A DNA stretch of 64,000 nt from Pseudoalteromonas phenolica (lineage in GTDB: Bacteria > Pseudomonadota > Gammaproteobacteria > Enterobacterales > Alteromonadaceae): NCBI RefSeq assembly GCF_001444405.1, contig NZ_CP013187.1, positions 3,162,001 through 3,226,000 of the forward strand, read 5' to 3'. A program made the translations under genes and the position numbers. Under the pieces are notes generated by a model. It did not search any database, was not told the DNA's origin, and saw only the letters and a program-made list of their open reading frames with translations. Positions within the stretch are counted from its first letter, which is position 1, and each line of letters begins with the position of its first letter. Below are positions 53,516 through 62,289 of this stretch, piece by piece.

Positions 53516-54283
53516 CTATTCAGCAAAACTAGGATCAAGGCGGTATGCTTTTCTCAGCATTGCAGGCCAGGCTAACTGACCACCTGTACTACCGCTATGA
53601 ACGACATTTGCTTGATTATAAATATTGTCAATGATTGGTTGAGGCACAGGCACGGCTTTTTGGCCCGTCGCTTGAATCGCGACTTGAATCTCACAAGCAC
53701 GCTGTAAGTCATAAAAACGCATAAAGGCATCACCCACCGTTGGACCTACGGTCAAACCACCATGGTTAACTAACAACATATGGTTAGTAGTACCTAAGTC
53801 ATTCTGTAAGCGCACTTTTTCGTCTTCATTTACCGCTAAGCCTTCATAACCGTGATAAGACAAAGAGGGTAATGAGAACATTGAGTGTTGGCTTAATGGC
53901 AATAGACCACATTCAAGGCTGGCAACAGCGATGGTTTCTTTTGTATGTAAGTGGATCACACAGTGTGCGTCTTCTCTTACTTCATGAATAGCGCTGTGAA
54001 TGGTAAACCCAGCAGGATTTATTTCGAATGGCGTGTCATCCAAAATATTACCTTGTAAGTCAACCTTCACTAAATTAGATGCTGTCACTTCATCAAAACT
54101 CAAACCAAATGCATTCACCAAGTAATGATCTGTCCCCGGTAAACGCGCTGACATATGCGTGTAAATTAAATCGCCCCAACGCATATGCTCAACTAGACGA
54201 TAACACGCAGCCAAATCAACACGAAGTTGCCATTCTTGTTCGCTGACTTTGTCTTTTAAGTTGAGTTTTGGTAGTTCAAACAT
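53516..54283 (-). CDS. Class II aldolase/adducin family protein
   Basis: I use the ATG at 54283 (255 residues, MFELPKLNLKDKV) with AAGG upstream, not the TTG further out. The zinc-binding HLH site is in CVIHLHTKETIAVAS (about 113-127), and a third His in LLVNHGGLTVG; the phosphate-loop like THMSARLPG is near the N-terminus. In the family these enzymes split or epimerise sugar phosphates, but some are decarboxylases. Pairing with the dehydratase argues for sugar-acid catabolism. Confidence 0.85.
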   Translation of the reverse strand: MFELPKLNLKDKVSEQEWQLRVDLAACYRLVEHMRWGDLIYTHMSARLPGTDHYLVNAFGLSFDEVTASNLVKVDLQGNILDDTPFEINPAGFTIHSAIHEVREDAHCVIHLHTKETIAVASLECGLLPLSQHSMFSLPSLSYHGYEGLAVNEDEKVRLQNDLGTTNHMLLVNHGGLTVGPTVGDAFMRFYDLQRACEIQVAIQATGQKAVPVPQPIIDNIYNQANVVHSGSTGGQLAWPAMLRKAYRLDPSFAE

Positions 54284-54370
54284 AATTTGCCTTAAAAAAT
54301 TAACTTGGCTCAACCAGCCAATTTAGAAGTTTAGAAGTCTAAATGACTCTTGTTCGATGTTCAATAAAAT

Positions 54371-54398
54371 AAAAACCACCGACATGCGGTGGTTTTTT
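54371..54398 (-). terminator. Terminator after the cytochrome c gene
   Basis: AAAACCACC-GACATGC-GGTGGTTTT with T tract, 17 bp past the stop at 54415. Confidence 0.85.
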
Positions 54399-54414
54399 CA
54401 TAATCCAGTGAAGA

Positions 54415-54735
54415 TTACTTAACTTTTGATAAATAATCAGCAATCGCTTCTAGCTCAGCGTCAGATACGTTTGCAACCATCGCTTTCATTGCCATAGACA
54501 TGCCGTTTGCGCGCGCGCCAGATTTGATGTCTTTCATTTGGTTAAGTAGGTATGTTTTGTTTTGACCATTGATTTTAGGGTAAGCGTCCATGATAGGTGC
54601 TTTACCTTCAGCACCGTGACATGTTTGGCACATTTTTGCCGTGTATAACGCTTTGCCATCTGCAGCTTCTGCATTGTTTGCAAATGCAGTGAACGCAATG
54701 CCTGCACCTAAAACCAGATATTTTACTTTACTCAT
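54415..54735 (-). CDS. Periplasmic class I cytochrome c
   Basis: A 106-residue protein with a signal peptide (cleavage after AEA), one haem motif CQTCH (mature residue about 12) and a probable axial Met in GMSMAMKAM. Size and layout fit the cytochrome c5/c553 group of small electron carriers. Its redox partner is not indicated by neighbours. Confidence 0.92.
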   Translation of the reverse strand: MSKVKYLVLGAGIAFTAFANNAEAADGKALYTAKMCQTCHGAEGKAPIMDAYPKINGQNKTYLLNQMKDIKSGARANGMSMAMKAMVANVSDAELEAIADYLSKVK

Positions 54736-54789
54736 AATTTTCTCTTCTTGTGTGACTATATGAATTCTTTACTTGCCCCAATCACGACT

Positions 54790-55332
54790 TTACCAAGTTA
54801 GATCGTCTGGTATCTCATAACCCGCATAAGGGTCGTCTTCATCGCTTTCTGCTGTATCGTCAGCAACATGGAAAACAATGTATTTCTCATCAACTTCTGC
54901 AATCTTTCGCGCTGGCTCGTCTTGAAGTACGTAAAACTTACCTTCAAGAACACAAATTGCTAAACGCCCTTTTGATAAGGCCTGTTTAGTTTGCTCGTTT
55001 ACATCCAACTCTTTTACTTTATTGTCATACGTAAAATTGAACGTGACTTCACCACGAATTTCATCTTGGTTGTGGTGCTCTAAAATTTGCTTAACACGCG
55101 CAACTTGCTCGCGCTCTTTTAACTCTGCTTGCTTAGCTTGATTTAGCTCTTCAGCTTTGCGCTGCTGTTCAAGCTTTGTTTGTTCAATATGCTTTTGTAA
55201 GTCAGATTGATCACTTGTCGCGCCTTTTTTCTTTTTCTTCTTTTGTGCTTTACGTTTTTCGGTTTTAGCAACTTTGGCTTTATGCTCAGTCGTTAAACCT
55301 GCTTTTAGTAATTGGTCTTGTAGAGAACCCAT
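54790..55332 (-). CDS. yaiL: DUF2058 family protein (YaiL-like)
   Basis: I take the ATG at 55332 (180 residues, MGSLQDQLLKAGLTTEHKAK) with GGAG upstream. A lysine-rich stretch (KRKAQKKKKKKG) and coiled-coil (EQQRKAEELNQAKQAELKEREQ) are followed by a compact domain ending in acidic DDPYAGYEIPDDLTW. This is the YaiL/DUF2058 family, described as nucleoprotein-like; function unknown. Confidence 0.85.
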   Translation of the reverse strand: MGSLQDQLLKAGLTTEHKAKVAKTEKRKAQKKKKKKGATSDQSDLQKHIEQTKLEQQRKAEELNQAKQAELKEREQVARVKQILEHHNQDEIRGEVTFNFTYDNKVKELDVNEQTKQALSKGRLAICVLEGKFYVLQDEPARKIAEVDEKYIVFHVADDTAESDEDDPYAGYEIPDDLTW

Positions 55333-55593
55333 GCTGCAACTCCATGAAAATACAATTCCCAATATATTAACTCAGATGCACGACACGACAAAGAGAGGTG
55401 CAACTGCAATCTAACTAAAGTAAAGCAAATAAAGTGTGATTTAGCGCAAAAAATTACCAACTAATTGATAAAGCTTTAAACTTAACGCGTTTCATGCATT
55501 AACATGCTCTGCAATTAAACTTTAATATTTAACTAGCCTATTAAGGTTTAGCACAATAGTTTCTTATTTGCGCTGTTTTGGGTATCAGACACC

Positions 55594-56736
55594 ATGTCAT
55601 TATTTAAATTACTGCTTTGCTCTGTCTGTACATTTTTAGTCTTATACGCCCCTCAACCTCTACTACCTATTTTTTCTGAACTATATGATGTTTCAATTGC
55701 AAACAGTGGAACATTAATGACTGTGACTATGCTCCCACTTGCCATCGCACCACTTTGCTACGGCGTTATGCTGAGCCAGTTCAATCCATTGTCAATTTTG
55801 CGTATCGCCTTACTGATCCTTGCTGCAAGTAACTTACTTTTTGCCTATTCAGATTACTTCTCAGGACTATTAATTTGTCGACTTATACAGGGCCTTACAT
55901 TACCTGCTGCGCTAATAGGCATGACAAGTTATATCGGCACCACTTTTCAAGGTGATGCATTACAAAGAAATATGACCCTTTATATTGGTAGTTCAATTAT
56001 TGGGGGTTACTTAGGCAGGATGCTTGCAGCAAACTTTGCCGCATTTTGGCAATGGCAGAACTTTTTCTACTTAGTTAGTGTGAGCTTAGTTGTCCTTGCG
56101 ATGATCATTCCTAAACAAGTTAAAAGAGAAGAGAGTACTAAACAAAAAATAAAGCCTTGGTTGCATTTAGCACATTTAAAAGACACTGTTCTTTTACGCC
56201 TATTCGTAGCAGTATTTTTCATGTTTTTTTGCTTTGCCGCATTGCTAAACTTTTTACCCTTTATTGTACAAAACCAATATGGCATTACGGATAATAAAGA
56301 AATTGGTTTTATCTACACTGGCTATTTGGTCGGAGCAATTTTGTCTGTGTGCACACCATGGCTTAATAGGAAAGTTAAAAACGCATGGGCACTGCTAAGC
56401 CTAATGTTCATTTTATATTGTATAAGCCACATCATGCTGACAAGTCATATATTAAGCTTATTTATTATCAGTTTTACCCTTTTCTGTGGTTGTATGTTCG
56501 TTATACACGCAACCGCAGCGCCGTTAGCTAACAAAATTAGTACGGCACCAGCTTCTGTGACTAACGGTGCCTATGTGTCTTTTTATTACAGTGGTGGCGC
56601 ACTCGGCTCATTCTTACCTGGGTTTATCTTTGAAGAATATGGCTATATCGCGTTTTTGGCTTGTTTATTAGTTTGCTGCTCATTTGGGCTTATTGCATGC
56701 CTTGCAAACTACAAACAAGGCACATCTATAACCTGA
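55594..56736 (+). CDS. MFS transporter
   Basis: A 380-residue major facilitator with about 12 membrane helices. The motif-A region is weak (GVMLSQFNPLSILR), but RLIQGLTLPAALIGMTSYIG (helix 4) and the internal symmetry are typical of the YnfM/arabinose-efflux-like group. Likely an efflux pump; substrate unknown. The 3' end overlaps the convergent ProX-type gene by 28 bp. Confidence 0.88.
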   Translation: MSLFKLLLCSVCTFLVLYAPQPLLPIFSELYDVSIANSGTLMTVTMLPLAIAPLCYGVMLSQFNPLSILRIALLILAASNLLFAYSDYFSGLLICRLIQGLTLPAALIGMTSYIGTTFQGDALQRNMTLYIGSSIIGGYLGRMLAANFAAFWQWQNFFYLVSVSLVVLAMIIPKQVKREESTKQKIKPWLHLAHLKDTVLLRLFVAVFFMFFCFAALLNFLPFIVQNQYGITDNKEIGFIYTGYLVGAILSVCTPWLNRKVKNAWALLSLMFILYCISHIMLTSHILSLFIISFTLFCGCMFVIHATAAPLANKISTAPASVTNGAYVSFYYSGGALGSFLPGFIFEEYGYIAFLACLLVCCSFGLIACLANYKQGTSIT

Positions 56737-57224
56737 GGTGCATGACCTGTGTACTCAAAAAAACGCTCTAAATCTGCTTTGTTTAACACCCAAGTCTGAT
56801 CATTGAAAAACGGGTGACACTGAAATTGCTCAGCCTGCCATAGACTTGATTCTACCCATACTGTGACAACTTGTTCAGTATCGTTGAAAACCGCTAATGC
56901 AGAAACACAGCCCGGTTTAACACCTAAATACTTAGCTAATCGTTGAGATGATGCAAATCCCAATCGCGATAACTGTTGCTGTTTAGACAGCGCTTTTAAA
57001 TCCACCTGATAATCAGCAGGCACCAACAATAGGAAATGTCGCTTACCGTAATTATCTCGTAAAAATAAATTTTTTATCCTCACACCAGCCCGATTGAGAT
57101 TAAGTTCATCTGCATCTTGGCACGTGTGTAAAGGCGGGTGTTGGTATTTTATTGCATTAAGATTTAATTGTTTAAATAAGCTCTCTAACTCAGTTAACTT
57201 ATTCACCTTCGTAACTTCAGTCAC
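56709..57224 (-). CDS. Prolyl-tRNA editing (YbaK/ProX-type) deacylase
   Basis: A 171-residue YbaK-fold protein resembling free-standing ProRS editing domains (ProXp/PrdX). It has KNLFLRDNYGKRHFLLLVPAD with the substrate-binding Lys, and LGVKPGCVSALAVFND, the conserved loop. These proteins clear mischarged tRNA-Pro or related tRNAs. Starts 8 bp inside the upstream lipoprotein gene. Confidence 0.88.
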   Translation of the reverse strand: MTEVTKVNKLTELESLFKQLNLNAIKYQHPPLHTCQDADELNLNRAGVRIKNLFLRDNYGKRHFLLLVPADYQVDLKALSKQQQLSRLGFASSQRLAKYLGVKPGCVSALAVFNDTEQVVTVWVESSLWQAEQFQCHPFFNDQTWVLNKADLERFFEYTGHAPQVIDVPCL

Positions 57225-57612
57225 GACACTGACCTCTTAATTGCACCTTGCGCTCTTTCCAATACACCTCTTCAATATCATAACCTTGCTGGCAATAACC
57301 CTGTACGCCTAGAGCCGTTTTTAAAAGCTGTACCGCACGCTCTTCTAAGGCTAATTTCAATGCAGGAGAGTCTTCGATATGCTCTTCATTTAAAAACATC
57401 TTAAACTCACTACGTGAGATCTCTTTACGAGTGTCTAACTTCACCCGAGCTTGTTTCTCGACGGTTACAATAAAGGCAAATAATTTTGAACCATCATCAG
57501 CCAGACGTGTGTGTAATGTTTGATCTGCAACTTTAAATGGCTCATCAGGCTTTGTCATACATCCAGACAAAAAAACCGTCATAAGTCCGAACAGAAAAGG
57601 GAGTTTCAACAT
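57217..57612 (-). CDS. Hypothetical lipoprotein
   Basis: From the ATG at 57612 (131 residues) the protein opens with MLKLPFLFGLMTVFLSG-CMTK, a lipoprotein signal with lipobox LSGC; the longer frame from 57663 would hide it. The mature part is charged, with two cysteines near the end (GYCQQGYD, RGQCRD). No family recognised. It overlaps the ProX-type gene by 8 bp, so they share a transcript. Confidence 0.7.
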   Translation of the reverse strand: MLKLPFLFGLMTVFLSGCMTKPDEPFKVADQTLHTRLADDGSKLFAFIVTVEKQARVKLDTRKEISRSEFKMFLNEEHIEDSPALKLALEERAVQLLKTALGVQGYCQQGYDIEEVYWKERKVQLRGQCRD

Positions 57613-57695
57613 AGTAAACTGACTAACATGCTTATTATTTTGACCATCAGTGTAACAAAGCATGCAAAAACTTTGTGATTTTTTTACCCCCAGTA

Positions 57696-57722
57696 TTGAC
57701 GGAGAAATAAAAAAACTATAAA
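57696..57722 (+). promoter_or_regulatory. Candidate promoter of tRNA-Ala
   Basis: TTGACG (57696-57701), 15 bp, TATAAA (57717-57722), 27 bp upstream of the tRNA. Spacer is short. Confidence 0.5.
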
Positions 57723-57749
57723 TTTCTCAGCGTATCCAAACTGGAATGT

Positions 57750-57825
57750 GGGGCTATAGCTCAGCTGGGAGAGCGCCTGCCTTGCACGCAGGAGGTCAGC
57801 AGTTCGATCCTGCTTAGCTCCACCA
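57750..57825 (+). tRNA. tRNA-Ala (anticodon TGC)
   Basis: 76 nt with encoded CCA. Acceptor GGGGCTA / TAGCTCC, anticodon arm CCTGC-CTTGCAC-GCAGG (anticodon TGC). Isolated gene, not in an rRNA operon here. No integrase or repeated 3' end is found downstream. Confidence 0.97.
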
Positions 57826-57972
57826 CTTTCCACCTTTCATTATTTCTTCATTTTAAATACATATTCTCCTAATCAGGTCTATGTTTAAGTTAGTTAGTTT
57901 AAAAACTATGCTTAACACGAATATAACTCGGCTTTTGACAATTCGTTTTATTGAGCACGTTTGCAGGAATAG

Positions 57973-58103
57973 CCATTAATTAGTTTCACATTAATGGAAT
58001 GCTTAATTTAATAATCATTTTTTCTCGGTATTGATTTACAAAAACAGGATAAAAGTTTCTACTTAGTTGTTCTTAATATAATTTCTAACTTAGTTGCGCT
58101 TAA
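57973..58103. promoter_or_regulatory. Palindrome and direct repeats upstream of the Na+/H+ antiporter
   Basis: The gap 57826-58183 has no gene. It contains a perfect 8-9-8 palindrome, CCATTAAT / ATTAATGG (57973-57997), and two copies of ACTTAGTTGnnCTTAA at 58061-58076 and 58088-58103 (14 of 16 identical, 27 bp apart). These may be binding sites for regulators of the antiporter; no known consensus was recognised. Confidence 0.45.
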
Positions 58104-58183
58104 GTTTTTTTGTTCAAATTAAGCTGCAATCTATTTAGATTGATAAGCCAAACAAAATGGCGAGGTTGTATACAGGAGAGTTC

Positions 58184-60031
58184 ATGTCAGCTATTTATAT
58201 TGCTGGAATTGCTATATTTTCAGTGTTTGCGCAGTGGTTAGCTTGGATCTTTAAAGTACCTGCAATTTTATTCTTATTGCTAGTTGGGCTAGTGTTGGGT
58301 CCTATTAGTGGTCAACTCGATCCTGATTTGCTACTTGGTGATTTACTTTTTCCTGTAGTCTCTCTTTCTGTTGCAATTATCCTTTTTGAAGGCGCACTTA
58401 CACTTCATTTCAAAGAACTCAAAGGAATAGGGAAAATAGTCAGAAATCTATGTTCAATAGGTATGCTGGCAACCTTTATCATCATTGCCTTAGCTGGTTA
58501 CTACATATTAGAACTTGATTGGCGAGTCGCTGCTATTTTAGGCGCGGTTTTAGTTGTAACAGGGCCGACAGTGATTGCCCCCATGCTCAACGCAATGCGA
58601 CCAAACCAAGACATTGACCGTGTATTGAGGTGGGAAGGTATTGTTATTGATCCCATAGGTGCATTATTTGCTGTGCTCGTTTTTGAAGCCGTCAGTTTGG
58701 TCGGCAGTGGTGGGGTGTTTGGTCATACCATGTGGGCCCTCTTCTCAACACTCGGGGTTGGACTCGGGATAGGCATAGTCAGTGGCTGGCTCACTACACT
58801 ATTAATTAGAAAAGAATGGCTGCCATATGAGTTACACAAGTTTGGGATCCTAGCTCTTGTCTTGTTTAGCTTTTCACTGTCAAATCACTTAAGCCATGAA
58901 TCTGGCCTGTTAGCTGTAACTGTGTTTGGTATTTGGCTGGGTAACCAAGATGATTTAGAAATTGATTCTGTATTAGAGTTCAAAGAAGATTTATCGATGA
59001 TCTTAATCTCCAGCCTATTTATACTCTTGGCTGCAAGGTTAGAAATTAGCGATATTATGTTACTGGGTTTAAATACTGTGATTTTTATCGCCATCGTTTT
59101 ATTCGTTGCTCGTCCTATTTGTATTGCAGTTTCAACGTTTAATTCTGACCTATCTCTTAAATCTCGAGTGCTGCTATCTTGGATTGCACCTCGAGGTATT
59201 GTCGCTGCCGCTGTAGGTTCTGTTTTTGCACTAAGTATGATTGAAAAAGGGATACCTGATGCCGAAAAAATCGTGCCGCTGATTTTTACAGTCATCATAG
59301 TCACAGTGGTACTGCAAAGCCTAACAGCCACCCCCTTTGCTAAGTTTTTAGGCGTACGTCAGCCAAGTCCAAACACGCTTCTTATTATTGGCGCAAATCA
59401 TGTTGCAAGAGCCATAGGTAAAGGTTTACAAGAGCAAAACATCAGTGTGCATTTATCAGATCCTGCTTGGGAAAACTGTAAAATGGCTCGAATGGACGGT
59501 TTACAGTGCTACTATGGCAACCCGCAATCTGAGCATGCTGAGCGTTACTTACCAATGACGCAGTTAAACAAAGTACTCGCTCTCTCTCCTAACCGTCACC
59601 ATAATGCACTTGGTGTACAATATTTTTCTCATTTGTTAAACGAACAAAATGTATTTTCATTGCGTTCATCAACAAACCATGCCAAAGCAAACAAAGACAG
59701 TGCGACCTTTTTATCTAGGCAAATATTGTTTGGTGATTCTGGCAGCTTTGCCAAACTAAGTAGCCTTATCTCAAAAGGCGGAAAAATCAGCGCAACTAAG
59801 CTAACTGAAGAGTTCGATTGGCAAAAGTATCAAGAAATTAATAAGGAAGCTATGCCCTTATTTATCATTGAAGACAACAGTAAGGATGACGAAAAATTTG
59901 AAATTCGACCTTTTGTAAGTGAGCAGAAATATGTACCAAAAGAGGGAGATAAAATTGTCGCCTTACAACCTCCAAAGATGAGCGTACTGAAAGATTCATA
60001 TCTACAAAATGAATCTGAAGCTATGAGCTGA
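58184..60031 (+). CDS. Na+/H+ antiporter (CPA1, NhaP-like) with C-terminal nucleotide-binding domain
   Basis: I use the ATG at 58184 (615 residues; GGAGAG upstream). About 12-13 membrane helices cover residues 1-400, with the ion-binding region GPTVIAPML (about 130-138) and the WAPRG-type motif SWIAPRGIVAAAVGS (about 334-348) of CPA1 exchangers. The C-terminal third is a soluble Rossmann-like domain (TLLIIGANHVARAIGKGL) similar to TrkA-N regulators. Expected role: sodium and pH homeostasis in a marine cell. Confidence 0.9.
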   Translation: MSAIYIAGIAIFSVFAQWLAWIFKVPAILFLLLVGLVLGPISGQLDPDLLLGDLLFPVVSLSVAIILFEGALTLHFKELKGIGKIVRNLCSIGMLATFIIIALAGYYILELDWRVAAILGAVLVVTGPTVIAPMLNAMRPNQDIDRVLRWEGIVIDPIGALFAVLVFEAVSLVGSGGVFGHTMWALFSTLGVGLGIGIVSGWLTTLLIRKEWLPYELHKFGILALVLFSFSLSNHLSHESGLLAVTVFGIWLGNQDDLEIDSVLEFKEDLSMILISSLFILLAARLEISDIMLLGLNTVIFIAIVLFVARPICIAVSTFNSDLSLKSRVLLSWIAPRGIVAAAVGSVFALSMIEKGIPDAEKIVPLIFTVIIVTVVLQSLTATPFAKFLGVRQPSPNTLLIIGANHVARAIGKGLQEQNISVHLSDPAWENCKMARMDGLQCYYGNPQSEHAERYLPMTQLNKVLALSPNRHHNALGVQYFSHLLNEQNVFSLRSSTNHAKANKDSATFLSRQILFGDSGSFAKLSSLISKGGKISATKLTEEFDWQKYQEINKEAMPLFIIEDNSKDDEKFEIRPFVSEQKYVPKEGDKIVALQPPKMSVLKDSYLQNESEAMS

Positions 60032-60056
60032 TAACTAGTGAGTCGGGTTACCAACT

Positions 60057-60686
60057 TTACATTGGTAACCTTGCTCTACGAACCAAACTCTCAGGCATCT
60101 TTTTAGCTAAATTCGCCAATGCTTGCTCTATTTGTTTGTGGGTCTTTTTGTCTGCTACCACTGAGTGAAATAACCATCTATAAGCGTCTTCGTAATCTCT
60201 TGGGCTGCCATGACCTTCGTTAAATAAGCGCACTAAACGCATCTGTGCTTTTAAGTCACCTTGTGCTGCAGCTTCACGCAAATAAGTGATAGCCATCGCC
60301 TTATCTGCTTGCACGAGTTGCCCCACATCGTAATATCTACCTAACTGCTCCAATGCGGACGCCAAACCCTGCTCTGCTGCCTGTTTCATATAATAAAGGC
60401 CAAGTTCAACGTCGCGCTCTACACATACTGCATAGGCCAGCATGTCACCATATAAAAATTGATACGAGGGCAAAGCCATAGTTTCTGCACGAGCTTCGAT
60501 ATCTTGAACTAGCTGACATTCATCGTCTTTTACACGCTTCAAATGCTGATTCTTTTTAATTAATTCAATTAATTCAGCTTGGGTGTAAAGCGGCACGGCT
60601 TTTAACTCTTCAGGCTGTGCAAAAGAGAATTGACTGATGCTGGCTAATAATAAGCCGATAAAATGACGCTTTTGAAACATAAACAC
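60057..60686 (-). CDS. motX: Sodium-driven flagellar motor protein MotX
   Basis: A 209-residue exported protein (signal peptide cleaved after FAQ) with Sel1-type repeats (LGLYYMKQAAEQGLASALEQLGRYY, AITYLREAAAQGDLKAQMRL). The segments YTQAELIELIKKNQHL and GSPRDYEDAYRWLFHSVVADKKTHK follow Vibrio MotX, part of the T ring that anchors PomAB stators. Location next to purA is the same as in Vibrio. The start may be the second Met. Confidence 0.88.
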   Translation of the reverse strand: MFMFQKRHFIGLLLASISQFSFAQPEELKAVPLYTQAELIELIKKNQHLKRVKDDECQLVQDIEARAETMALPSYQFLYGDMLAYAVCVERDVELGLYYMKQAAEQGLASALEQLGRYYDVGQLVQADKAMAITYLREAAAQGDLKAQMRLVRLFNEGHGSPRDYEDAYRWLFHSVVADKKTHKQIEQALANLAKKMPESLVRRARLPM

Positions 60687-60759
60687 TCACCCAGATAAAT
60701 GACGCTCAGATCATTCAATAAATATACCAAAGTTAAACAGCACGAAAAGATTCAGGCAC

Positions 60760-60787
60760 AAAAAAAGCTGCCGAAGCAGCTTTTTTT
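60760..60787 (-). terminator. Terminator after purA
   Basis: AAAAAAAGCTGC-CGAA-GCAGCTTTTTTT between purA and motX (both minus strand). Confidence 0.9.
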
Positions 60788-60801
60788 AAAACAAGATTGA
60801 A

Positions 60802-62118
60802 TTACGCACCAAATGGGTTACGAACAATCATTGTTTCAATACGGTCAGGACCTGTAGAGATGATATCTACTGGTACGCCTGTGATCTCTTCGATACGCTT
60901 GATGTAGTTGATAGCCGCTTCAGGAAGCTGCTCTACTGACGTTGCACCGAATGTATTTTCAGACCAACCTGGCATTTCTTCGTAAACAGGTGTTACTTTC
61001 TCGTAGCCTTCAGCTGCAAGTGGTGTAACGTTTGTTACTGTGCCATCTTCTAACTGGTAACCTGTACAGATCTTGATCGTTTCAACACCATCAAGAACGT
61101 CTAGCTTAGTTAAACAGAAACCAGAAATTGAGTTAATCTGTACAGCGCGACGCATTGCAACTGCATCAAACCAACCTGTACGGCGTAAACGACCAGTTGT
61201 CGCACCGAACTCATGACCTTTATCACCTAAGTGCTTACCGACTGGATCTTGCTTATCAAGACCATCGTAAAGCTCTGTAGGGAATGGACCAGAACCTACA
61301 CGCGTTGTGTAAGCTTTAACGATACCAAGTACATAATCTAGGTTAAGTGGACCGAAACCTGCACCCGTCGCAACACCACCAGCGGTTGTATTTGACGACG
61401 TTACATATGGGTATGTACCGTGGTCGATATCAAGAAGTGTACCTTGAGCACCTTCAAACAAGATGTTGTCGCCAGCTTCACGTGTTTGGTCAAGAAGTTC
61501 AGTTACATCTACAACCATAGCTTTTAAGATGTCAGCAACAGCCATTGCATCGTCATAAGTCTTCTGGAAGTCAACTGGGTCTACTTTGTAGTAGTTAACT
61601 AATGTGAAGTTATGGTATTCAAGAATTTCTTTAAGTTTTGCAGCAAACTGCTCTGGGTTGAATAGGTCACCAACACGAAGACCGCGGCGAGCCACTTTGT
61701 CTTCATAGGCAGGACCGATACCACGACCAGTTGTACCAATCGCTTTTTCACCACGCGCTAATTCACGCGCTTGGTCTAATGCTACGTGGTAAGGCAAGAT
61801 CAGAGGACATGCTTCACTGATAAGTAGACGTTCACGAACAGGTACGCCACGCTCTTCAAGCATACCAACTTCTTTCATTAACGCGTCAGGTGCTAACACA
61901 ACACCATTACCAATTACACACTTAACATTGTCACGTAAAATACCTGACGGGATTAAGTGTAGAACTGTTTTCTCACCATTGATCACCAAAGTATGACCCG
62001 CGTTGTGGCCACCTTGATAACGCACAACAAGAGAAGCTTTATCTGTTAGTAGATCAACTACTTTACCTTTACCTTCGTCACCCCATTGGGTGCCTAGTAC
62101 AACGACGTTTTTACCCAT
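60802..62118 (-). CDS. purA: Adenylosuccinate synthetase
   Basis: Converts IMP and aspartate to adenylosuccinate using GTP. The 438 residues start MGKNVVVLGTQWGDEGKGK (P-loop), with the conserved GHNAGHTLV, TGRGIGPAYEDK, and TTGRLRRTGWFD motifs. Length is slightly more than the E. coli enzyme (432). Confidence 0.98.
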   Translation of the reverse strand: MGKNVVVLGTQWGDEGKGKVVDLLTDKASLVVRYQGGHNAGHTLVINGEKTVLHLIPSGILRDNVKCVIGNGVVLAPDALMKEVGMLEERGVPVRERLLISEACPLILPYHVALDQARELARGEKAIGTTGRGIGPAYEDKVARRGLRVGDLFNPEQFAAKLKEILEYHNFTLVNYYKVDPVDFQKTYDDAMAVADILKAMVVDVTELLDQTREAGDNILFEGAQGTLLDIDHGTYPYVTSSNTTAGGVATGAGFGPLNLDYVLGIVKAYTTRVGSGPFPTELYDGLDKQDPVGKHLGDKGHEFGATTGRLRRTGWFDAVAMRRAVQINSISGFCLTKLDVLDGVETIKICTGYQLEDGTVTNVTPLAAEGYEKVTPVYEEMPGWSENTFGATSVEQLPEAAINYIKRIEEITGVPVDIISTGPDRIETMIVRNPFGA

Positions 62119-62240
62119 TGCAATATCACTTAGAAAAAATTAGGCGAGGATTTTACCAGAAAATGACAACGAAGATAACCGTAAAAGTGGTATTTTTTCT
62201 GTACTGTGAGCGCGAATAGAACAATGTTTTGAAATGCAAC

Positions 62241-62270
62241 AAAAAAGCCCTGAAAAATTCAGGGCTTTTA
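62241..62270 (-). terminator. Terminator after hflC
   Basis: AAAAGCCCTGA-AAAAT-TCAGGGCTTTT just past the hflC stop. Confidence 0.88.
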
Positions 62271-62289
62271 AATTAGAAAGTAGCGAAAA

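Noticed and set aside
57750..58183. Island insertion at tRNA-Ala
   Set aside because: No repeated tRNA 3' end and no integrase; the downstream gene is a core antiporter.
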